The notes under the pieces are model-generated. The model saw nothing but the letters and a program-made list of their open reading frames with translations. It had not been told where the DNA came from and did not search any database. Made by a program: the position numbers and the translations under genes. Positions 1 through 6,052 of a DNA stretch of 7,437 nucleotides are shown here, in pieces; the first letter of the stretch is position 1; every line of letters starts with the position of its first letter. The stretch covers positions 1 to 7,437 of the forward strand of contig PKYX01000485.1 in NCBI GenBank assembly GCA_003132825.1, given 5' to 3'. Source of the stretch: Acidobacteriaceae bacterium. Lineage in GTDB: Bacteria > Acidobacteriota > Terriglobia > Terriglobales > Acidobacteriaceae.

Positions 1-569
1 ACTTCGAGGTCATCGCCCGCAATGTCGCGGAGGGACGCATCGCGAATGCTCGCATCGCCGTCGTCATCTCCAACCGGCCCGATGCCCCGGGCATCGACAC
101 CGCCCGGCGTTTAGGACTGACCGCTGTGGTCATCCCTTCGAAGGGCAAGACGCGCGAACTGCATGAGCGCGAATTGCTGGGCGTGCTCGAACAGCATAAG
201 GTCAGCCTGATCTGCCTGGCTGGATATATGCGCCTGCTCTCGCCCTGGTTCGTGCGCCAATTCCCGCAGCGCATTCTGAACATCCATCCTTCGCTCTTGC
301 CTGCCTTCCCCGGCTTAGAAGCTCAAGAGCAGGCTTTCGCGTATGGGGTCAAGGTGTCCGGCTGCACCGTGCACCTGGTGGACGAAGAACTCGACCACGG
401 CCCCATCATCGTGCAAAAGACCGTCCCCGTGCTCGATTCCGATGACGAGCACAGCTTGGCTGCGAGAATTCTGCAGCAAGAGCACGTCGCGTATTCGGAA
501 GCGATCCAGATCGTTCTCGAGCAGCAGCCGAGAATCGTCGGCAGAAAGCTGATCAAGACAGGTTCCTGA
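1..569 (+). CDS. purN: Phosphoribosylglycinamide formyltransferase (GAR transformylase), 5'-truncated by window edge
   Basis: PurN transfers a formyl group from 10-formyltetrahydrofolate to glycinamide ribonucleotide in cytosolic de novo purine synthesis. The reading frame is open from base 3 to the TGA at 567-569, giving 188 visible residues. It begins at a position matching about residue 14 of E. coli PurN, so roughly 13 residues, including the SGxGSN phosphate loop, lie left of the window. The catalytic signature is intact: LNIHPSLLP supplies the Asn (codon 279-281) and His (285-287), and DEELDHGPI supplies the Asp (codon 393-395). These correspond to E. coli Asn106, His108 and Asp144. The GTG at 126 is internal and is not the start. 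The next gene, tyrS, begins about 100 bases downstream with no convincing terminator between. Identification is firm; only the start is unseen. Confidence 0.96.
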   Translation, partial: FEVIARNVAEGRIANARIAVVISNRPDAPGIDTARRLGLTAVVIPSKGKTRELHERELLGVLEQHKVSLICLAGYMRLLSPWFVRQFPQRILNIHPSLLPAFPGLEAQEQAFAYGVKVSGCTVHLVDEELDHGPIIVQKTVPVLDSDDEHSLAARILQQEHVAYSEAIQIVLEQQPRIVGRKLIKTGS

Positions 570-654
570 AGAACCCGGTCTGGCGCCAGGGACACGGCGC
601 ACTGCCGGGGAGCGGGTTTCGCTGCTTCGAGGACGCGAGCCGAGCTTGAATCTG

Positions 655-661
655 CAATAAT
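655..661 (+). promoter_or_regulatory. Candidate -10 element for tyrS
   Basis: AATAAT at 656-661 matches the bacterial -10 consensus at five of six positions and is preceded by TG plus one base (653-654), as in an extended -10. No recognisable -35 lies about 17 bases upstream. A start point seven bases after the hexamer would fall near 668, only about three bases before the tyrS ATG at 671, so the transcript would be nearly leaderless. There is no clear Shine-Dalgarno. This is inference from a short motif. Confidence 0.3.
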
Positions 662-670
662 GCATGAGAA

Positions 671-1909
671 ATGCCTAACTTCGCTCCGGTTGACGAACAA
701 CTCACCTACATCCAAAAAGGCTCTTCCGAAATCATTCGCGAGAGCGAACTGCGCGCCAAGCTCGAAAAGTCCCGTGCCTCGGGCAAACCTCTGCGGGTCA
801 AAGCCGGCTTCGACCCAACCGCGCCCGACCTGCATTTAGGCCACACGGTCCTGCTGCGCAAGCTGAAGCATTTTCAGGATCTCGGCCACACCGTCACCTT
901 CCTGATCGGCGACTTCACGGCCATGATCGGTGACCCGACGGGCCGTTCCGCCACCCGCCCGCCGCTGAGCTCAGACGACATCATGCGCAATGCCAAAACC
1001 TACATGGCGCAGGTCTATAAGATTCTCAGCCGCTCGATCACCGAGACTCGCTTCAACAGTGAATGGTTCGACAAGCTGAAGCCGGCGGAGTGGATTCGCC
1101 TGACCGCCAAGTTCACGGTCTCGCAGATGCTCGAGCGGGAGGACTTCCACAAGCGTTTCCAGGAAGAAAAACCCATCGCCATGCACGAGCTGTTGTACCC
1201 GCTCGCCCAGGGATACGACTCGGTTGCGCTCCAGGCCGATGTCGAGCTGGGCGGCACCGATCAAAAATTCAATTTGCTGGTGGGCCGCGAAATGCAACGC
1301 AGCTACGGCCAGGAGTCGCAGGTGGTGCTGACCGTGCCGATTCTCGAGGGTCTCGACGGCGTGCAAAAAATGTCGAAATCGCTGGGCAACGCCATCGGCA
1401 TCCAGGAGTCGCCGCTTGAAATGTACGGCAAGCTCATGTCGATTTCCGACGAAATGATGTGGCGCTACTACGAACTGCTGAGCGATGTGCAGATGACCGA
1501 TATCGAAACCATGAAGCGCGAGTCGCATCCGATGGCGGCGAAAAAGGACCTGGCGCGGAGGATCGTGACCGACTTTCATTCCGCCGATGCCGCGACCCAG
1601 GCGGAAGAGGATTGGGCCAAGCAGTTTCAGAAAGGCGAGACTCCGGGAGAGGTGGAGGAAGTTTCCGTGCGTTTGACCGAAGTGGCCGCGAAGGAAGACA
1701 ACGGGGTTCGCGCGGATCGGCTGCTCGTGCAAGCCGGCATGGCCGCCTCCGCAGCCGAAGCGACCAGGAAAATCAAGGAGAGGGCGGTGCGGGTGAACGG
1801 AGAACTGCTGGTAGGGAACTTGATTCCGCTCGCGCCCGGCCCGGCCATCGATCAGCCGGTGACCATTCAGCTCGGGCGCAAGATGAAGAAGGTCACCATC
1901 CGACCCTGA
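671..1909 (+). CDS. tyrS: Tyrosyl-tRNA synthetase
   Basis: This class Ic aminoacyl-tRNA synthetase charges tRNA-Tyr with tyrosine in the cytosol. The 412-residue length fits bacterial TyrRS (E. coli has 424). Seen in order: [13 protein letters not shown], whose HLGH (residues 55-58) is the HIGH ATP-binding signature; YPLAQGYDS (176-184), giving the tyrosine-binding Tyr176, Gln180 and Asp183; GGTDQKFN (194-201); and a perfect KMSKS loop (233-237, bases 1367-1381). A C-terminal S4-type RNA-binding domain covers about 346-412 ([11 protein letters not shown] through VRVNGELL). The compact HLGH and GGTDQKFN wording resembles the TyrZ-like TyrRS group more than E. coli TyrS; this is an inference. 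The ATG at 671 is chosen because an ATG at 664 hits a stop after four codons. There is no obvious Shine-Dalgarno. It follows purN and precedes a lipid kinase on the same strand. Confidence 0.97.
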   Translation: MPNFAPVDEQLTYIQKGSSEIIRESELRAKLEKSRASGKPLRVKAGFDPTAPDLHLGHTVLLRKLKHFQDLGHTVTFLIGDFTAMIGDPTGRSATRPPLSSDDIMRNAKTYMAQVYKILSRSITETRFNSEWFDKLKPAEWIRLTAKFTVSQMLEREDFHKRFQEEKPIAMHELLYPLAQGYDSVALQADVELGGTDQKFNLLVGREMQRSYGQESQVVLTVPILEGLDGVQKMSKSLGNAIGIQESPLEMYGKLMSISDEMMWRYYELLSDVQMTDIETMKRESHPMAAKKDLARRIVTDFHSADAATQAEEDWAKQFQKGETPGEVEEVSVRLTEVAAKEDNGVRADRLLVQAGMAASAAEATRKIKERAVRVNGELLVGNLIPLAPGPAIDQPVTIQLGRKMKKVTIRP

Positions 1910-1947
1910 AGCGGTGGCCGCACTTTTCGGCGCCAATCCGTGTCTGC

Positions 1948-1953
1948 TAATCT
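1948..1953 (+). promoter_or_regulatory. Possible -10 element ahead of the lipid kinase
   Basis: TAATCT at 1948-1953 is a TAnnnT -10-like hexamer. It ends 13 bases before the preferred ATG at 1967, so a transcript from it would have only a few bases of leader. No -35 is evident. It is equally possible that the gene is only read through from tyrS. Weak evidence. Confidence 0.2.
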
Positions 1954-1966
1954 TCGTGCGGCGACA

Positions 1967-2875
1967 ATGCGTGCTGCCGCTATCCTCGGTCCGGGAGCCT
2001 CGCCCCAACATCTCCGGGCCTTCCAAGAGCATTCAACTGCCACCTGGCTCAGCGGCGTGCCCGTCAACACGGACGCCGCGGACGCCGTTCTGATCTTCGG
2101 CGGAGATGGCACCGCGCACCGCTATCTGGCGGATTTGGTGCGGCTGCGACTGCCCGTGCTGGTTGTGCCCTGCGGCAGCGGGAATGATTTTGCGCGCGCC
2201 CTGGGACTCGGGAAGGTCCGCGATGCACTGGCGGCCTGGCGCAGATTCTTGGCCGATGGGAGCAATGTCCGGGCGATCGACCTGGGGGTCATCACACCCC
2301 TCGCGGGTCGCGATGGGGGTGCGGCACCCGCGCCCCACCGACACTACTTCTCGACCGTCGCGGGCATTGGCCTGGATAGCGAAGTGGCGCGGCGGGCCAA
2401 TCGACTGCCGCGCTGGCTGCGGGGGAATGGCGGCTATGCGCTCTGCCTGCTTCCGGCACTCCTCAACTACACCCCGGTCCTTGCCCAGATCACGCTGCCG
2501 GGCCCGAAGTCCGCGCCAGCCGTCCCCGGCCGGGGCGTTCCCATTTTCCTGGCCGCCTTTGCCAACGCCCCAGCCTATGGCGGCGGCATGAAGATCGCGC
2601 CCCGAGCGCGCCTCGATGATGGCAAGCTGGACGTTTGCGTGATACACGAGATCGACAAGGGCAAGCTCTTCTGCCTGTTCCCGACCGTCTACTTCGGGAA
2701 TCACCTGAACTTCGCTGAGGTCGAATACTTCCAGACCGAAAGCCTGGAACTGAAAACCGAAGGCCCGCTCGAGGTCTATGCAGATGGGGAATACCTCTGC
2801 CGGACACCGATCGAAGTGGGCGTGGCGGCGGGAGCCTTAAGGATCATCGCTCCTCACCCGCGAACGAAGGGCTAG
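1967..2875 (+). CDS. Diacylglycerol kinase-family (DAGK/sphingosine kinase-like) lipid kinase
   Basis: The protein belongs to the DAGK catalytic family (YegS/DgkB/LCB5 type), which uses ATP to phosphorylate diacylglycerol or a sphingoid base at the membrane. With the ATG at 1967 it has 302 residues. Visible motifs are FGGDGT (residues 44-49), the nucleotide-binding glycine loop; PCGSGNDFARALG (68-80), the PxGxxNDFA signature; an IDLG strand near 104; DDGKLDV (217-223); and VYADGEY (270-276), matching the C-terminal DGE motif. The N-terminus lacks the usual NPxSG first-strand motif and reads ILGPGASP instead. A GTG at 1940 would add nine residues; I prefer the ATG because homologous starts begin just before the AAIL strand, though neither has a Shine-Dalgarno. 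The gene lies 57 bases after tyrS with no terminator between, so co-transcription is likely. The lipid substrate cannot be read from the sequence. Confidence 0.88.
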   Translation: MRAAAILGPGASPQHLRAFQEHSTATWLSGVPVNTDAADAVLIFGGDGTAHRYLADLVRLRLPVLVVPCGSGNDFARALGLGKVRDALAAWRRFLADGSNVRAIDLGVITPLAGRDGGAAPAPHRHYFSTVAGIGLDSEVARRANRLPRWLRGNGGYALCLLPALLNYTPVLAQITLPGPKSAPAVPGRGVPIFLAAFANAPAYGGGMKIAPRARLDDGKLDVCVIHEIDKGKLFCLFPTVYFGNHLNFAEVEYFQTESLELKTEGPLEVYADGEYLCRTPIEVGVAAGALRIIAPHPRTKG

Positions 2876-2879
2876 CTCC

Positions 2880-2902
2880 GCCCCCTCAACCTGGGCTTTT
2901 TT
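2880..2902 (+). terminator. Possible weak intrinsic terminator after the lipid kinase
   Basis: GCCC at 2880-2883 can pair with GGGC at 2893-2896 across a 9-base loop, followed directly by six T at 2897-2902. The stem is only four base pairs, but the T tract and position a few bases after the stop codon fit a Rho-independent terminator. Confidence 0.35.
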
Positions 2903-2936
2903 CGGGCCGCGCTCTCGCTTCCTCGGTCCGAGAATC

Positions 2937-2983
2937 GTCCGGAACCCTCCCCGGGCGCGGCCTCCCGGGCGTCGCCTCCGGAC
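2937..2983. repeat. Nested GC-rich inverted repeat upstream of the TIGR03118 gene
   Basis: Two inverted repeats are nested around one centre. The outer arms are GTCCGGA (2937-2943) and TCCGGAC (2977-2983). The inner arms are CCCGGG (2950-2955) and CCCGGG (2964-2969), separated by eight bases. Unpaired stretches of six and seven bases join the tiers. There is no T tract, so it is not a standard intrinsic terminator. It could be a hairpin or cruciform, or two dyad protein sites. It ends seven bases before the phased direct repeats. Confidence 0.5.
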
Positions 2984-3018
2984 ACAGATGTGACAAAATC
3001 CTGACAATAGAATGACAA
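2980..3018. promoter_or_regulatory. Phased 11-bp direct repeats, PHO-box-like operator candidate
   Basis: TGACAA occurs three times, at 2991-2996, 3002-3007 and 3013-3018, exactly 11 bases apart. A degenerate fourth copy, GGACAC, sits in register at 2980-2985. Read on the minus strand the units are TTGTCA-N5-TTGTCA-N5-TTGTCA. This resembles the PhoB PHO box, which is built of 11-bp direct repeats with a TGTCA core. The orientation is opposite to the downstream gene, which would be unusual for a PHO box. If transcription starts near 3058, the three perfect copies are centred near -64, -53 and -42, where activators commonly bind. The repeats are seen directly; the regulator is inferred. Confidence 0.5.
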
Positions 3019-3045
3019 GCCCTGATCCCTGAACCGCTAAGTTCC

Positions 3046-3051
3046 TAGACT
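3046..3051 (+). promoter_or_regulatory. Candidate -10 for the TIGR03118 gene
   Basis: TAGACT at 3046-3051 matches four of six -10 consensus positions. The -35 region is poor, which would suit an activator-dependent promoter given the phased repeats upstream. A start point near 3058 would lie inside the small inverted repeat at 3051-3065. TAGAAT at 3008-3013 is an alternative -10 with a better match, but it lies within the repeat array and also lacks a -35. Confidence 0.25.
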
Positions 3052-3065
3052 GGCGTCTTACGCCA
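3051..3065 (+). promoter_or_regulatory. Perfect inverted repeat just upstream of the Shine-Dalgarno
   Basis: TGGCGT-CTT-ACGCCA is a perfect 6-bp inverted repeat with a 3-base loop. It ends five bases before the AAGGAG ribosome binding site. It could be an operator dyad at the transcription start or a 5'-leader hairpin that affects mRNA stability or translation. Confidence 0.45.
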
Positions 3066-3070
3066 ACTCT

Positions 3071-3076
3071 AAGGAG
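3071..3076 (+). promoter_or_regulatory. Shine-Dalgarno that fixes the start of the TIGR03118 gene
   Basis: AAGGAG lies nine bases before the ATG at 3086 and directly abuts an in-frame ATG at 3077. A spacing of zero cannot serve the first ATG, so translation should start at 3086. Confidence 0.8.
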
Positions 3077-3085
3077 ATGCATTCC

Positions 3086-4231
3086 ATGAACACTTCTTCT
3101 CTCCCGAGGTCGATCGGGCGGACCTTGATCGTTTCTCTCTTGTTCTCCACGTTTGCTTTTGCGCAACACTACAACCAGGTCAACCTGGTCTCGGATCTCA
3201 CGACGGTTGTGCCCGCACCCACGCAACCCACCGACGTACATCTGAAAAATCCTTGGGGACTGGCGCGCAGCTCCTCCAGTCCGTGGTGGGTTTCAGACAA
3301 TGACGATGGCAGCTCGGTGCTGTTCACGGGCGCCGGAGTGCTGATTCCGATCAACCCCAATGGAATAGTGGTGGTACCGAACGCTCCCAGCCAACCCGCG
3401 CCCGGAACTCCAACCGGCGTGGTATTCAACGGAAACGCCACGGATTTTCTTCTGGTTCCGGGCAATGCCGCCACCTCAGCCGCCTTCATCTTCGTGACTG
3501 AGGACGGCACCATCTCGGGCTGGAACCCGGGCGTCAACCGGGCGAGTGCGGTGATCGTGCGGGACCATTCGCAAGTTCCCGACGCAGCCCATGGAGCGGT
3601 CTACAAAGGCGCTACGATCAGCGAGTTCAAGGGTAATCCCTACCTCTATGTGGCTAATTTCCGTTCGGGCAGAGTGGAAGTCTACGACACGAATTTTAAC
3701 CGGGTGAACCTTTCTGAAGAACGCTTTGACGATGACCAGATCCCGCATGATTTTGCGCCCTTCAACGTGCAAGCCATTGGCAAGAACTTGTTTGTGACCT
3801 ACGCCAAGCAGGACGCGGCGAAACATGACCCCGTGGGCGGCGCGGGCCTGGGCTTTGTGGATGTCTTCAGCCCGTCCGGCAGGCTGCTGACCCGTTTGGA
3901 ACATGGCGAGTGGTTCAACGCCCCCTGGGGGGTGGTTCTGACGCCGGGCGAGTTCGGTGTATTCAGCCACACGCTGTTGATAGGAAACTTCCGCAGCGGC
4001 TGGATTGCTGCCATCAATCCGCTGACCGGAAAGTTCCAGGGATTTGTCAGAAACCCTGATAACTCGGTCTTGACCCTTGACGGTCTGTGGGCACTCAGCT
4101 TCGGCAACGGCTCGGGCGCTGGCCCCTCCACCACCCTGTATTTCACGGCCGGACTCAACGACGAAAACGATGGCCTGTTCGGAACGCTGACGCCGGTGGC
4201 GGCCGAACTGACTGCCGAAAATCAGCCGTAA
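3086..4231 (+). CDS. Secreted TIGR03118-family protein of unknown function
   Basis: The 381-residue product has a signal peptide: a short Arg-containing N-region, a hydrophobic core (about residues 13-24) and a likely cleavage after AFA at 26, just before QHYNQV. The mature protein matches my recollection of family TIGR03118, some members of which carry a PEP-CTERM sorting tail. Recognisable blocks are QVNLVSD (31-37), NPWGL (55-59), FVTEDGTISGWNP (136-148), YVANFRSGRVEVYD (188-201), APWGVVLTP (279-287), LLIGNFRSGWIAAINP (297-312) and LYFTAGLNDENDGLFG (351-366). The repeated NFRSG-type strands suggest a beta-propeller, which is inference. The C-terminus (LTAENQP) has no PEP-CTERM, LPXTG or membrane anchor, so release to the periplasm or outside is expected. 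An upstream in-frame ATG at 3077 is rejected because the Shine-Dalgarno abuts it. The gene stands alone, between a complex promoter region and a terminator. Its biochemical role is unknown. Confidence 0.85.
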   Translation: MNTSSLPRSIGRTLIVSLLFSTFAFAQHYNQVNLVSDLTTVVPAPTQPTDVHLKNPWGLARSSSSPWWVSDNDDGSSVLFTGAGVLIPINPNGIVVVPNAPSQPAPGTPTGVVFNGNATDFLLVPGNAATSAAFIFVTEDGTISGWNPGVNRASAVIVRDHSQVPDAAHGAVYKGATISEFKGNPYLYVANFRSGRVEVYDTNFNRVNLSEERFDDDQIPHDFAPFNVQAIGKNLFVTYAKQDAAKHDPVGGAGLGFVDVFSPSGRLLTRLEHGEWFNAPWGVVLTPGEFGVFSHTLLIGNFRSGWIAAINPLTGKFQGFVRNPDNSVLTLDGLWALSFGNGSGAGPSTTLYFTAGLNDENDGLFGTLTPVAAELTAENQP

Positions 4232-4263
4232 GACCGAAAGCCATAAGGCGTCAGCGGAGGACC

Positions 4264-4294
4264 TAAAGCGGTAAGACGTAAAGCGGTTAAGACG
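4264..4294 (+). repeat. Short imperfect tandem repeat downstream of the TIGR03118 gene
   Basis: TAAAGCGGTAAGACG (4264-4278) is followed directly by TAAAGCGGTTAAGACG (4279-4294), a 15/16-base tandem pair differing by one inserted T. Looser relatives of the unit (TAAGACCGAAAGC, ATAAGGCG) occur from about 4228 to 4250. It lies between the stop codon and the terminator, is probably transcribed as 3' UTR, and does not encode protein. Confidence 0.7.
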
Positions 4295-4334
4295 GAAGAA
4301 GACAGGGGGCCAAACTGCGGTGACTGTGGCCCAG

Positions 4335-4371
4335 GCGGCGGAGCGGGGAAGCCCGATCTCCGCCGCTTTTT
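4335..4371 (+). terminator. Intrinsic terminator of the TIGR03118 gene
   Basis: GCGGCGGAG (4335-4343) pairs perfectly with CTCCGCCGC (4358-4366), followed by five T (4367-4371). The loop can form a small inner stem, CGGG (4344-4347) with CCCG (4352-4355). This is a strong Rho-independent terminator about 100 bases after the stop codon, isolating this gene from sppA. Confidence 0.85.
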
Positions 4372-4425
4372 CTGGCCGACGGAACCCGGCCTCGTGCGCA
4401 GACCAGGCGGATGCGATTCGAAACC

Positions 4426-4454
4426 CTGAACTTCCGCTCCTCCGGTGCTAAACT
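4426..4454 (+). promoter_or_regulatory. Candidate sppA promoter (near-leaderless)
   Basis: CTGAAC at 4426-4431 and TAAACT at 4449-4454 are separated by 17 bases. The -10 is reasonable and the -35 weak. The predicted start point near 4461 is about five bases before the ATG at 4466, and no Shine-Dalgarno is present. This also argues against the GTG at 4445 as the translation start. Confidence 0.35.
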
Positions 4455-4465
4455 ATGCCCTTACT

Positions 4466-5380
4466 ATGGCTGACGAAAAGCGTTCCCGCGCCTGGCTTTG
4501 GATTCTGATTGGGGGAGGAGCCTTCTTCCTCTTTGTGCTGGCGGTATTTGCGCTGGTCTACGTGTCGCTGAATGCGGGAAGCGGGAATTCCCTGCGCGGC
4601 AGTTTCGGAGAAAAGATCGGCGTGGTGGATCTCGAAGGGATCATTATTGATCCCACCACGGTCGTGCCCGAGCTCAAGAAATTCGGGGATGACGACTCGA
4701 TCAAGGCAATCATCCTGCGGGTGAACTCGCCGGGCGGGGGCGTGGCGGCTTCGGAAGAGATTTACCGCGAGGTCAAGCGCATCCGGGATGAGAAGAAGAA
4801 GCGCATCGTAGCCTCGATTGGCACGGTGGGCGCGAGCGGCGCGTACTACATTTCCTCCGCCACCAATAAGATCTATGCCGACAACGGGAGCGTTGTGGGA
4901 TCGATCGGGGTGATCGCCGAATGGGTCAACTACGGCGACCTGATGCGCTGGGCCAAACTGAAACAGGAAACTCTTACGGTCGGCGAATTCAAGGACACGG
5001 GCGACCCCACGCGGGACATGACGCCGGCCGAACGCGCCTACATGCAGTCCCTGATCGACGACATGTATGGGCAGTTTGTGCAGGCGGTCGCCGAGGGGCG
5101 GCATGCCAAGGTCGAGGACATTCGTTCGATCGCCAACGGCCGGGTGTGGACCGGCCAGCAGGCGTTCTCCATGAAGCTGGTCGACCAGTTAGGCGACTTT
5201 CAGGACGCCGTGGACGATACCGCCAAGGCGGTTAATATCAGCGGGGAGCCGGTTCTGGTGCATCCGGAAAAGGACCGCAAGACGGTGCTCGATCTACTAT
5301 TCGGGGACGTTTCCGAATGGCTGCCCAGCCGGGAAAAACTGCTGGAACAGCATATGGGGTTCTATTACCTGTGGAAATAG
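4466..5380 (+). CDS. sppA: Signal peptide peptidase SppA, short (single-domain) form
   Basis: SppA is a membrane-bound serine protease of the S49 family that degrades cleaved signal peptides. From the ATG at 4466 the protein has 304 residues, the length of the short, single-domain type (as in Bacillus) rather than the duplicated E. coli protein. One N-terminal transmembrane segment covers about residues 9-34, preceded by a charged cytoplasmic tail (MADEKRSR). The protease fold shows VNSPGGGV (86-93), GTVGASGAYY, whose Ser124 is the predicted nucleophile, SVVGSIGVI (142-150) and GEFKDTGDP, whose Lys176 is the expected general base of the Ser-Lys dyad. GRVWTGQQA (225-233) is the usual downstream motif. 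A GTG at 4445 would add seven residues; I prefer the ATG because of the candidate promoter placement. It is flanked by a terminator upstream and an independent HU gene 152 bases downstream. Confidence 0.94.
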   Translation: MADEKRSRAWLWILIGGGAFFLFVLAVFALVYVSLNAGSGNSLRGSFGEKIGVVDLEGIIIDPTTVVPELKKFGDDDSIKAIILRVNSPGGGVAASEEIYREVKRIRDEKKKRIVASIGTVGASGAYYISSATNKIYADNGSVVGSIGVIAEWVNYGDLMRWAKLKQETLTVGEFKDTGDPTRDMTPAERAYMQSLIDDMYGQFVQAVAEGRHAKVEDIRSIANGRVWTGQQAFSMKLVDQLGDFQDAVDDTAKAVNISGEPVLVHPEKDRKTVLDLLFGDVSEWLPSREKLLEQHMGFYYLWK

Positions 5381-5517
5381 GCGGGCGTCAGCCCCCCCCT
5401 ACAGAGAAGCCCCTTGCGCACAACCCCTGAAATTTGAGAAGGTTATCTAAGCCCACCGAGTGGCCCGGGGGTCCGGCCCGACAATAAAGACCACAGCTGT
5501 GACTGACGATTGACGAC

Positions 5518-5521
5518 GGAG
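5518..5521 (+). promoter_or_regulatory. Ribosome binding site of the HU-family gene
   Basis: GGAG ends 11 bases before the ATG at 5533, slightly far but acceptable. No other in-frame start competes with it. Confidence 0.5.
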
Positions 5522-5532
5522 CGAACCTACGT

Positions 5533-5862
5533 ATGACAAAAGCCGACCTGATCGACGAAGTTTCCCGGCTGGCGGAGCTGACGCGTAAAGATAGTGAAGT
5601 GATTGTAGAGACTATTTTTGACAGCGTCGTGCGCTCGCTGCGGGTGGGCGACAAGATTGAGATCCGCGGATTTGGCAGTTTCCGCACCCGACAACGCAAG
5701 CCGCGCGTTGGCCGCAATCCTAAGACCGGCGAACGAGTGGAGGTTCCTGCCAAAAAGATTCCCTTCTTCAAACCGAGCAAGGAACTGAAGGACTTGGTCA
5801 ACACCGGAGTGCCGGCGTCGGCGCCGGCCGCGACCCCGGCCGCCCCGCCCGCCGTGCAGTAA
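5533..5862 (+). CDS. HU/IHF-family DNA-binding protein with Ala/Pro-rich tail
   Basis: This is a 109-residue nucleoid-associated protein of the HU/IHF family, which binds as a dimer in the minor groove and bends DNA. The N-terminal helices (MTKADLIDEV onward) and the core GDKIEIRGFGSF (residues 39-50) are typical. The DNA-binding arm, RKPRVGRNPKTGERVEVPAK (about 55-74), carries the conserved RNPKTG with the intercalating proline, and the fold closes with IPFFKPSKELKD (76-87). HU normally ends near residue 90. Here about 17 extra residues rich in Ala and Pro (VPASAPAATPAAPPAVQ) form a probably disordered tail. The RGFGSF and PFFKPSKELK wording leans toward IHF-like members, so I do not name a subunit. 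The gene stands between sppA and the convergent pgeF and probably has its own promoter, which I could not define. Confidence 0.95.
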   Translation: MTKADLIDEVSRLAELTRKDSEVIVETIFDSVVRSLRVGDKIEIRGFGSFRTRQRKPRVGRNPKTGERVEVPAKKIPFFKPSKELKDLVNTGVPASAPAATPAAPPAVQ

Positions 5863-5874
5863 AGCCGATTGCTT

Positions 5875-5890
5875 GCGGCTGAAAAGCTGC
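5875..5890 (+). other. Small GAAA-tetraloop hairpin after the HU gene
   Basis: GCGGCT (5875-5880) and AGCTGC (5885-5890) can form a 6-bp stem with one G-T wobble, capped by a GAAA tetraloop. It starts 12 bases after the HU stop codon. No T tract follows, so it is more likely a 3'-end stabilising or processing element than a terminator, if it is functional at all. Confidence 0.3.
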
Positions 5891-5992
5891 GGCGCGGCCA
5901 GCTTCGAACCGGCGGAAGGGCCGCCCTCCGGGAAAATACACCCGCAAAATAATTTTCTGTTTCCTTGAGTTGGTCGCGGCGCTCGAAGCTCG

Positions 5993-6027
5993 ACCGGGCG
6001 GATGGATCTCCGTGGGTGCGGTTTTTT
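5993..6027 (+). terminator. Weak terminator candidate between HU and pgeF
   Basis: ACCG (5993-5996) can pair with CGGT (6019-6022) around an inner CGGA (5999-6002)/TCCG (6009-6012) stem, followed by a six-T tract at 6022-6027. The T run is convincing but the stem is broken by interior loops. It would end + strand transcription from the HU gene before it meets the convergent pgeF. Confidence 0.25.
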
Positions 6028-6052
6028 CCTAGTGCTGCGGCCAGCCCACTTG

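Noticed and set aside
561..575. GGTTC-CTGAA-GAACC stem-loop across the purN stop codon
   Set aside because: Only a 5-bp stem with no T tract, and no regulatory logic at a stop codon is evident.
580..589. Palindrome CTGGCGCCAG between purN and tyrS as terminator or operator
   Set aside because: There is no T tract and no partner site. GC-rich palindromes of this length are expected by chance.
971..2032. 353-codon antisense frame over tyrS
   Set aside because: It has a His/Leu/Arg-rich shadow composition with no recognisable domain, and tyrS itself has all its catalytic motifs on the + strand.
5434..5449. TTGAGA and TATCTA as an HU promoter
   Set aside because: The two hexamers are only a few bases apart, far short of the 16-18 base spacing. 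No better-spaced pair was found.
5492..5501. Palindrome CACAGCTGTG upstream of the HU gene as an operator
   Set aside because: A lone 10-base palindrome with no second site and no defined promoter around it. It could be chance.
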